A DNA stretch of 64,000 bases from Amycolatopsis saalfeldensis (GTDB lineage Bacteria; Actinomycetota; Actinomycetes; Mycobacteriales; Pseudonocardiaceae), in contig NZ_FOEF01000008.1 of the NCBI RefSeq assembly GCF_900110575.1, positions 248,001-312,000 of the forward strand. The letters are read 5' to 3'. A program made the translations under genes and the position numbers. A model generated the notes under the pieces. The model did no database searches and had not been told where the DNA came from. It worked only from the letters and a program-made list of their open reading frames with translations. Of this stretch, positions 55,667 through 64,000 are shown in pieces (positions within the stretch are counted from its first letter, which is position 1; each line of letters begins with the position of its first letter).

Positions 55667-56109
55667 CGCTCCATCGTCACCAGGTTGTCCACCGAAATTC
55701 ACGCCCGGGCCAGGCCGCATCCAGCCGCCGCCAAGGGCCGTCAACCCCCGTCAACCCGCCGCCGAAGCCCGCAAGCACCGAGGCGTTCGTCACCTCGCTC
55801 CCCCGCCCGGGGGAGCACGCCGCCCGCTCCCCGGCCGGCCGCCACCGCGGCCCTCGAAGCGCGCGCCGGCGCCCCGGCACCACCGCCGGACCCACCCGCG
55901 AGCTGGCCGAACCCTCCCCGCCACCACGCCACTCCTCTCCTCGACCCCTCCTCGACGACGGCGCCTCCCGCGCCCTCTGCCCCCCGATGGTGACCGCCCA
56001 CCCCGACAGAAACGGCGCGAATGGTGCGTTACGGCCATGTGTGTCACTCGAACGTGGAATGGGTACCGTGCGAGCCGCAAGGGGAAACCGAATACCAGGG
56101 GAGTGCGTC
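55667..56109. other. 443-bp intergenic region
   Basis: No gene supported. Long frames on both strands are Arg/Pro/Gly-rich shadows. The last 100 bp are less GC-rich and may hold the promoter of the 48-codon frame at 56110. Confidence 0.5.
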
Positions 56110-56256
56110 ATGGACGGCAACGGGACCGAAGAGAAGAAGGACCAGCCGAAGGGGAGCCACGCGGCGCCGGAGGGAGCCGGGGTCCACCCGCTGATCGACC
56201 TCTCCCGCGACCCGCACCCGGGCCGGCCCGACCACGCCAAGCCGGACGAGGAATAG
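56110..56256 (+). CDS. Small hydrophilic hypothetical protein
   Basis: 48 aa, ATG with AGGGGAG 7 nt upstream. The product is highly charged and Pro/Gly/His-rich (MDGNGTEEKKDQPKGSH and HPLIDLSRDPHPGRPDHAK), with no signal peptide or membrane segment. It resembles the short disordered proteins often annotated in Pseudonocardiaceae, but no family is recognised. It is supported only by the ribosome-binding site and by its amino-acid composition being unlike the shadow frames nearby. Confidence 0.4.
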   Translation: MDGNGTEEKKDQPKGSHAAPEGAGVHPLIDLSRDPHPGRPDHAKPDEE

Positions 56257-56622
56257 GCGCTCGTCGCACCATGTTCTAACCACTGGGAAGCTCTGCGCGG
56301 CTCGGTCGGACGAGGCCCGCGCGAGCCCCAGCTGGGGTTACGATGGGCGGTCGCCGTTCCTTCGGACCCCCCGCCCGGACCTACTGGGAAGTGGCCGGGT
56401 ATCTTTGGAGACCGTGCCCGGCAGGCGTCGGGCCGCTCCGCGTGCCGTATGGCATGAGCGGGGTGCTCGCGCACCCGGTTCACCGGCCTGGTTCACGTGG
56501 GGTTCCGACGGAAATCCCTCCGGGAAGTTACCGGTCGAAAGACCGTGACGCGGGCCGACACGCCCGACCGCGGGGGCCGGTGAAGACACGAAGAAGCAAG
56601 ATCACGACAGGAAGCTGGTCCA
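56257..56622 (+). other. rpsL upstream region and leader
   Basis: 366 bp without a supported gene. A TACGAT-like -10 near 56339 lacks a clear -35. The AGGAAG ribosome-binding site of rpsL lies at 56609-56614. Confidence 0.45.
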
Positions 56623-56997
56623 TTGCCCACGATCCAGCAGCTGGTCCGCAAGGGCCGCCAGGACAAGGCTGCCAAGCAGAAGACCGCGGCCCTCAAGGGG
56701 AGCCCGCAGCGTCGTGGCGTGTGCACCCGCGTGTACACCACGACCCCCAAGAAGCCGAACTCGGCGCTGCGCAAGGTCGCGCGTGTGAAGCTGACCAGCG
56801 GCATCGAGGTCACGGCTTACATTCCCGGTGAGGGCCACAACCTCCAGGAGCACTCGATGGTGCTCGTGCGCGGTGGCCGAGTGAAGGACCTGCCGGGTGT
56901 CCGCTACAAGATCATCCGCGGCTCTCTCGACACCCAGGGTGTGAAGAACCGTAAGCAGGCGCGCAGCCGTTACGGCGCGAAGAAGGAGAAGAGCTAA
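56623..56997 (+). CDS. rpsL: 30S ribosomal protein S12
   Basis: 124 aa from a TTG start. MPTIQQLVRKGR, TTTPKKPNSALRKVARVKL and VKDLPGVRYKIIRG are diagnostic. Lys43 and Lys88, the residues changed in streptomycin-resistant mutants, are both wild type. S12 lies in the decoding centre. First gene of the str operon; the stop overlaps the rpsG ATG by 1 nt. Confidence 0.98.
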   Translation: MPTIQQLVRKGRQDKAAKQKTAALKGSPQRRGVCTRVYTTTPKKPNSALRKVARVKLTSGIEVTAYIPGEGHNLQEHSMVLVRGGRVKDLPGVRYKIIRGSLDTQGVKNRKQARSRYGAKKEKS

Positions 56998-57467
56998 TGC
57001 CCCGCAAGGGTCCGGCCCCGAAGCGGCCGCTGATCTCCGACCCCGTCTACGCCTCCCCGCTGGTCACCCAGCTGGTGAACAAGGTGCTGAAGGACGGTAA
57101 GCGTTCGCTGGCCGAGCGCATCGTGTACGGCGCCCTCGAAGGCGCCCGCGAGAAGTCCGGCACCGACCCGGTCGTCACGCTGAAGCGCGCCCTGGACAAC
57201 GTGAAGCCCACCATCGAGGTGAAGAGCCGACGCGTCGGTGGCGCCACGTACCAGGTGCCGATCGAGGTCAAGCCGAACCGCTCCACGACCCTCGCGCTCC
57301 GCTGGCTGGTCTCCTTCTCGCAGGCCCGTCGCGAGAAGACGATGATCGAGCGCCTGCAGAACGAGCTGCTCGACGCGAGCAACGGCCTCGGGGCCAGCGT
57401 CAAGCGCCGTGAAGACACGCACAAGATGGCCGAGTCCAACAAGGCCTTCGCGCACTACCGCTGGTGA
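56997..57467 (+). CDS. rpsG: 30S ribosomal protein S7
   Basis: 156 aa, normal length. It starts MPRKGPAPKRPLISDPVYAS and contains SLAERIVYGALEGAREKSG and RRVGGATYQVPIEVKPNR. It is a primary 16S rRNA binder in the head of the 30S subunit and often the translational repressor of the str operon. It starts inside the rpsL stop (TAATG). Confidence 0.98.
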   Translation: MPRKGPAPKRPLISDPVYASPLVTQLVNKVLKDGKRSLAERIVYGALEGAREKSGTDPVVTLKRALDNVKPTIEVKSRRVGGATYQVPIEVKPNRSTTLALRWLVSFSQARREKTMIERLQNELLDASNGLGASVKRREDTHKMAESNKAFAHYRW

Positions 57468-57530
57468 TTTCCGCCCGGCTGCCGATCCAAGCCATGCCGG
57501 GCCCCACGCTTGAGACAGGGGAACATTCTC

Positions 57531-59630
<2,100 letters not shown>

Positions 59631-59692
59631 TCCCCGTTCGCTCGCGGGCATAAGGGACACTCCTGAACGTCCGCAGCACAGACGAGAACAAT

Positions 59693-59720
59693 CGTGGGCC
59701 GGCAGCCACGCCGGCCCACG
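59693..59720 (+). promoter_or_regulatory. Hairpin in the fusA-tuf gap
   Basis: CGTGGGCCGGC, loop AGCCAC, GCCGGCCCACG: a perfect 11-bp stem ending 36 nt before tuf. No U-tract. It could stabilise or separately process the abundant tuf mRNA. Confidence 0.6.
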
Positions 59721-59756
59721 AGCACAAAAGCGAAATCAGTCCAGGAGGACATTCCA

Positions 59757-60950
<1,194 letters not shown>

Positions 60951-60954
60951 TTTA

Positions 60955-60998
60955 GACGCCCCGCCCGGAGGTCACTACACCCCCGGGTTCGGGGCGTC
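60955..60998 (+). terminator. Hairpin terminator after tuf
   Basis: GACGCCCCG-CCCGG pairs with CCGGG-tt-CGGGGCGTC across a 14-nt loop, 4 nt after the tuf stop. It is followed by AAATC, so it has no U-tract. Confidence 0.6.
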
Positions 60999-61365
60999 AA
61001 ATCACCTGTGCGACACTAATCAGGTTGCTCGTCCCGGGGCGGCCGAATCCCAGAGTTGTGCGAATGACTCAGCGGGTTCCGGCCGCCCCTGTACGAGTGG
61101 CCACGGTCCGTCCAGCTCTTCCTTCGGGGTGCGGCTAGCGGGCAAAGGCCAGAGGTCGGCTGCGCTGTCAAAGGACGGCCGGCCCGCGGCCACCTCACGT
61201 TGAGGAAGACCAGGCAGGACGATCCCACGGGATCCGTCTGTGCGTCGGGCGCGACACGCCCGACCGCGTGGACCGGGGACAGGGCCGTTGAACTGCTGAA
61301 ACCGAGGCTCAGGCCCAGGTTGACCAGACAAGCGGCACGAGACGACGAAGGAACGAGCAGCCACC
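60999..61365 (+). other. Leader region of the S10 operon
   Basis: 367 bp with no supported gene. It should contain the S10 promoter and a long untranslated leader. I could not assign a clear promoter or an L4-type control structure by eye. The start region of rpsJ is preceded by purine-rich GACGAAGGAACGAG. Confidence 0.45.
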
Positions 61366-61671
61366 ATGGCGGGACAGAAGATCCGCATCCGGCTCAAGGC
61401 CTACGACCACGAGGCGATCGACACCTCGGCGCGCAAGATCGTGGAGACGGTCACGCGCACCGGCGCCCGTGTTGTCGGGCCGGTGCCGCTGCCCACCGAG
61501 AAGAACGTTTACTGCGTCATCCGCTCGCCGCACAAGTACAAGGACTCGCGCGAGCACTTCGAGATGCGCACGCACAAGCGTCTGATCGACATCCTCGACC
61601 CGACGCCGAAGACGGTCGACGCGCTCATGCGCATCGACCTGCCGGCGAGCGTCGACGTCAACATCCAGTAA
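61366..61671 (+). CDS. rpsJ: 30S ribosomal protein S10
   Basis: 101 aa: MAGQKIRIRLKAYDHEAIDTSARKI, VGPVPLPTEKNVYCVIRSPHKYKDSREHFEMRTHKR and LPASVDVNIQ are diagnostic. It is also NusE in antitermination, binding NusB and NusG. First gene of the S10 operon. Confidence 0.98.
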   Translation: MAGQKIRIRLKAYDHEAIDTSARKIVETVTRTGARVVGPVPLPTEKNVYCVIRSPHKYKDSREHFEMRTHKRLIDILDPTPKTVDALMRIDLPASVDVNIQ

Positions 61672-61703
61672 GCGTTGGGCGAGCGGCGGAGATAGAGAAA
61701 CTC

Positions 61704-62360
61704 ATGTCTGACAGGCAGATGAAGGGCATCCTGGGCACCAAGCTCGGCATGACCCAGGTCTTCGACGAGCAGAACCGGATCGTTCCGGTCACCGTCGTGA
61801 AGGCCGGCCCGAACGTGGTGACCCAGGTTCGGACCCATGACAAGGACGGCTACGGGGCCGTGCAGCTGGCGTTCGGCGCGGTCGACCCGCGCCGGGTGAA
61901 CAAGCCGCGCACCGGCCACTTCGACAAGGCGGGCGTGACCCCCCGACGGTTCCTCGCGGAGCTGCGTACCACCGACGCTGAGACCTATGAGGTCGGCCAG
62001 GAGATCACCGCCGAGGTGTTCGCCGCCGGCGTCGAGGTCGACGTCACCGGTACCAGCAAGGGCAAGGGCTACGCGGGTGTCATGAAGCGCCACGGCTTCA
62101 AGGGCCAGGGCGCGAGCCACGGTGCCCAGGCCGTGCACCGCAAGCCGGGCTCCATCGGTGGCTGTGCCACCCCCGGCCGCGTGTTCAAGGGCCTGCGCAT
62201 GGCGGGCCGGATGGGCAACGACCGGGTCACCACGCAGAACCTGACCGTGCACGCCGTGCGTGCCGAGGACGGCCTGCTGCTGATCAAGGGCGCCGTGCCC
62301 GGTCCCAAGGGCGGTCTGCTGTTCGTTCGCAGCGCCGCGAAGGGTGGTATCACCGAATGA
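61704..62360 (+). CDS. rplC: 50S ribosomal protein L3
   Basis: 218 aa from the ATG at 61704. MKGILGTKLGMTQVFDEQNRIVPVTVV, KGKGYAGVMKRHGFKGQGASHGA, and HRKPGSIGGCATPGRVFKGLRMAGRMG are diagnostic; this loop reaches the peptidyl-transferase centre. The long upstream in-frame extension is spurious. The stop overlaps rplD by 4 nt. Confidence 0.98.
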   Translation: MSDRQMKGILGTKLGMTQVFDEQNRIVPVTVVKAGPNVVTQVRTHDKDGYGAVQLAFGAVDPRRVNKPRTGHFDKAGVTPRRFLAELRTTDAETYEVGQEITAEVFAAGVEVDVTGTSKGKGYAGVMKRHGFKGQGASHGAQAVHRKPGSIGGCATPGRVFKGLRMAGRMGNDRVTTQNLTVHAVRAEDGLLLIKGAVPGPKGGLLFVRSAAKGGITE

Positions 62361-63046
62361 CGAACGTCGAGCTGAAGACCCCGGCCGGTAAAGCCGACGG
62401 CACCGTGGAGCTCCCCGAGGAGATCTTCGATGTGCAGGCCAACATCGCGCTGATGCACCAGGTGGTGGTGGCCCAGCTGGCCGCCGCGCGCCAGGGCACG
62501 CACGACACGAAGACCCGTGGTGAGGTCTCCGGTGGCGGCAAGAAGCCGTACCGGCAGAAGGGCACCGGTCGCGCCCGCCAGGGCTCGACCCGCGCGCCGC
62601 AGTTCAACGGCGGTGGCGTCGTCCACGGCCCCACGCCGCGCGACTACTCGCAGCGCACCCCGAAGAAGATGAAGGCCGCCGCCCTCCGCGGTGCCCTCTC
62701 GGACCGGGCGCGCGCCGGGCAGCTGCACGTGGTGACCGAGCTGGTCGGTGGCGAGAAGCCGTCGACCAAGGCCGCCAAGTCCGCCATCGCCGCGGTGACG
62801 CAGGCGAAGCGCGTTCTCGTGGTGCTGCACCGCGACGACGAGCTCAGCTGGGTTTCCTTGCGGAACCTCGAGCAGATCCACCTGATCTGGGCGGACCAGC
62901 TCAACACCTACGACGTGCTGGTCAACGACGACGTCGTGTTCACCAAGGCCGCGTACGACGCGTTCGTCGCCGGCCCCGTCCGGGGCAAGGGCGCGAAGGC
63001 CGTCGCACGGTCGAGCGAGGTTTCGGAAGGGAGTGACGAGCAGTGA
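62357..63046 (+). CDS. rplD: 50S ribosomal protein L4
   Basis: 229 aa. The extended loop SGGGKKPYRQKGTGRARQGS lines the exit tunnel, and FGVVHGPTPRDYS-like GGGVVHGPTPRDYSQRTPKKMK follows. L4 represses its own operon in some bacteria. It overlaps both rplC (ATGA) and rplW (GTGA). Confidence 0.98.
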   Translation: MTNVELKTPAGKADGTVELPEEIFDVQANIALMHQVVVAQLAAARQGTHDTKTRGEVSGGGKKPYRQKGTGRARQGSTRAPQFNGGGVVHGPTPRDYSQRTPKKMKAAALRGALSDRARAGQLHVVTELVGGEKPSTKAAKSAIAAVTQAKRVLVVLHRDDELSWVSLRNLEQIHLIWADQLNTYDVLVNDDVVFTKAAYDAFVAGPVRGKGAKAVARSSEVSEGSDEQ

Positions 63047-63354
63047 GTTCGGTCGCCATTGCCGACCCCCGCGACATCTTGCTCGCGCCGGTCATCTCCG
63101 AGAAGTCCTACGGGCTGCTCGAGGACCACAAGTACACGTTCATCGTCCGTCCGGACGCCAACAAGACCCAGATCAAGATCGCGGTCGAGAAGGTGTTCGG
63201 CGTCAAGGTGGTCAGCGTCAACACGGCCAACCGTCAGGGCAAGCGGAAGCGGACTCGCGCAGGCTTCGGCAAGCGCAAGGACACCAAGCGCGCCATCGTG
63301 ACTCTTTCGCCTGAGAGCAAGGCGATCGAGATCTTCGGCGGACCCACCGCGTAA
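63043..63354 (+). CDS. rplW: 50S ribosomal protein L23
   Basis: 103 aa from GTG. DPRDILLAPVISEKSYGLLEDHKYTFIVRPDANKTQIKIAVEKVF and VNTANRQGKRKRTRAGFGKRKD are diagnostic. L23 sits at the tunnel exit and docks trigger factor, SRP and SecYEG. Confidence 0.98.
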   Translation: MSSVAIADPRDILLAPVISEKSYGLLEDHKYTFIVRPDANKTQIKIAVEKVFGVKVVSVNTANRQGKRKRTRAGFGKRKDTKRAIVTLSPESKAIEIFGGPTA

Positions 63355-63368
63355 AGGACTGAGCTGAC

Positions 63369-64000
63369 ATGGGCATCCGCAAGTACAAGCCGACGACCCC
63401 GGGTCGTCGCGGTTCCAGCGTCTCGGACTTCGCCGAGATCACCCGGTCCACGCCGGAGAAGTCGCTGCTGCGTCCGCTGAGCGGCTCGGGCGGCCGTAAC
63501 TCGTCCGGCAAGATCACCACCCGGCACAAGGGTGGCGGCCACAAGCGCGCTTACCGCGTCATCGACTTCCGTCGCAATGACAAGGACGGCGTGCCGGCCA
63601 AGGTCGCGCACATCGAGTACGACCCCAACCGCACCGCGCGCATCGCGCTGCTGCACTACGCCGACGGCGAGAAGCGCTACATCATCGCGCCGGAGAAGCT
63701 GAAGCAGGGCGACACCGTCGAGAACGGCCCGCGCGCCGACATCAAGCCGGGCAACAACCTGCCGCTGCGCAACATCCCGGTCGGCACCGTGGTGCACGCG
63801 ATCGAGCTCCGCCCCGGTGGCGGCGCGAAGATGGCGCGCTCCGCCGGCGCCAAGGTGCAGCTGGTGGCCAAGGACGGGCCTTACGCCCAGCTCCGGCTGC
63901 CGTCGGGCGAGATCCGCAACGTCGACGTGCGCAACCGCGCCACGATCGGCGAGGTGGGCAACGCCGACCACGCCAACATCAACTGGGGCAAGGCCGGGCG
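63369..64000 (+). CDS. rplB: 50S ribosomal protein L2 (partial, cut by window end)
   Basis: The first 210 residues only. MGIRKYKPTTPGRRGSSVSDF, TTRHKGGGHKRAYRVIDFRR, GEKRYIIAPEKLKQGD and the start of the C-terminal region (RLPSGEIRNVDVRNRATIGEVGNADHANINWGKAG) are present. The gene should run on about 200 bp beyond the window. L2 is needed for subunit joining and peptidyl transfer. The AGGACTGAGC site lies before the ATG. Confidence 0.98.
   Translation, partial: MGIRKYKPTTPGRRGSSVSDFAEITRSTPEKSLLRPLSGSGGRNSSGKITTRHKGGGHKRAYRVIDFRRNDKDGVPAKVAHIEYDPNRTARIALLHYADGEKRYIIAPEKLKQGDTVENGPRADIKPGNNLPLRNIPVGTVVHAIELRPGGGAKMARSAGAKVQLVAKDGPYAQLRLPSGEIRNVDVRNRATIGEVGNADHANINWGKAG

Noticed and set aside
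56050..56066. LexA/SOS-box-like TCGAACGTGGAATG
   Set aside because: Only the left half TCGAAC is present; the right half GTTCGA is missing.

Overview
This is chromosomal DNA of a high-GC actinomycete (roughly 70% G+C, GTG and TTG starts common, -1/-4 nt stop-start overlaps). The gene content and order point to the Pseudonocardiaceae, most like Amycolatopsis. The evidence is the order tRNA-Thr, tRNA-Met, rpmG, hadAB, tRNA-Trp, secE, nusG, rplK, rplA, then rplJL, an Mkl/MCE locus, rpoBC, rpsL-rpsG-fusA-tuf and the S10 operon. This parallels the M. tuberculosis Rv0634B-Rv0708 region, but hadC is absent and a whole mce operon is present. No species can be fixed from sequence alone.

Layout. (1) 1-13.3 kb is accessory/housekeeping: rmlA, a secreted BNR-repeat protein, a lipoprotein, an NTF2-like protein, the YajQ nucleotide-binding protein, tRNA-Tyr followed by a decayed hicA/hicB pair and a truncated hydrolase, lon with a HAIR-like HspR operator, two translationally coupled DUF574-type methyltransferases, a GNAT protein, and a membrane GAF-GGDEF-EAL protein split by a one-base frameshift. 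(2) 13.3-24.9 kb is translation and export: three tRNAs, rpmG, hadA-hadB, secE-nusG, rplK-rplA, then (after an unrelated hydrolase / CoA-transferase / IclR / membrane-protein block) rplJ-rplL with an attenuator-like leader. (3) 25.5-37.1 kb is one tightly coupled mce operon: the Mkl ATPase, two YrbE permeases, six Mce proteins A-F and two Mce-associated membrane proteins, closed by a strong hairpin. It is expected to make one envelope-spanning lipid/sterol importer. (4) 37.2-38.5 kb (minus strand) is a small type-VII-secretion toxin locus: a WXG100-like protein, a colicin-D-like toxin that appears broken, and an intact immunity gene. (5) 38.6-41 kb holds a secreted chorismate mutase, an ADP-ribosylglycohydrolase and an ankyrin-repeat protein. 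(6) 41.2-49 kb is rpoB-rpoC with a recognisable promoter, an intercistronic hairpin and a terminator. (7) 49-56.3 kb holds a surface/secretion cluster that I could only partly assign: a secreted selenium-binding-like protein, an eight-TM protein with a large exported domain, two tiny exported proteins and an MmpS-like protein. (8) 56.6-64 kb holds the str operon (rpsL, rpsG, fusA, tuf) and the start of the S10 operon (rpsJ, rplC, rplD, rplW, rplB cut by the window end).

The most notable observations are gene decay and regulation. hicA has lost its middle but keeps both ends. The colicin-D-like toxin carries its C-terminal GWKL motif out of frame just before the immunity gene. A (GGCAGC)10 tract encodes a polyalanine linker in that toxin. 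The mce operon sits at the locus where mycobacteria keep only mkl. The 51.9-55.2 kb exported-peptide cluster is the best candidate for an undescribed system. All identifications come from reading the sequence; no database search was run.
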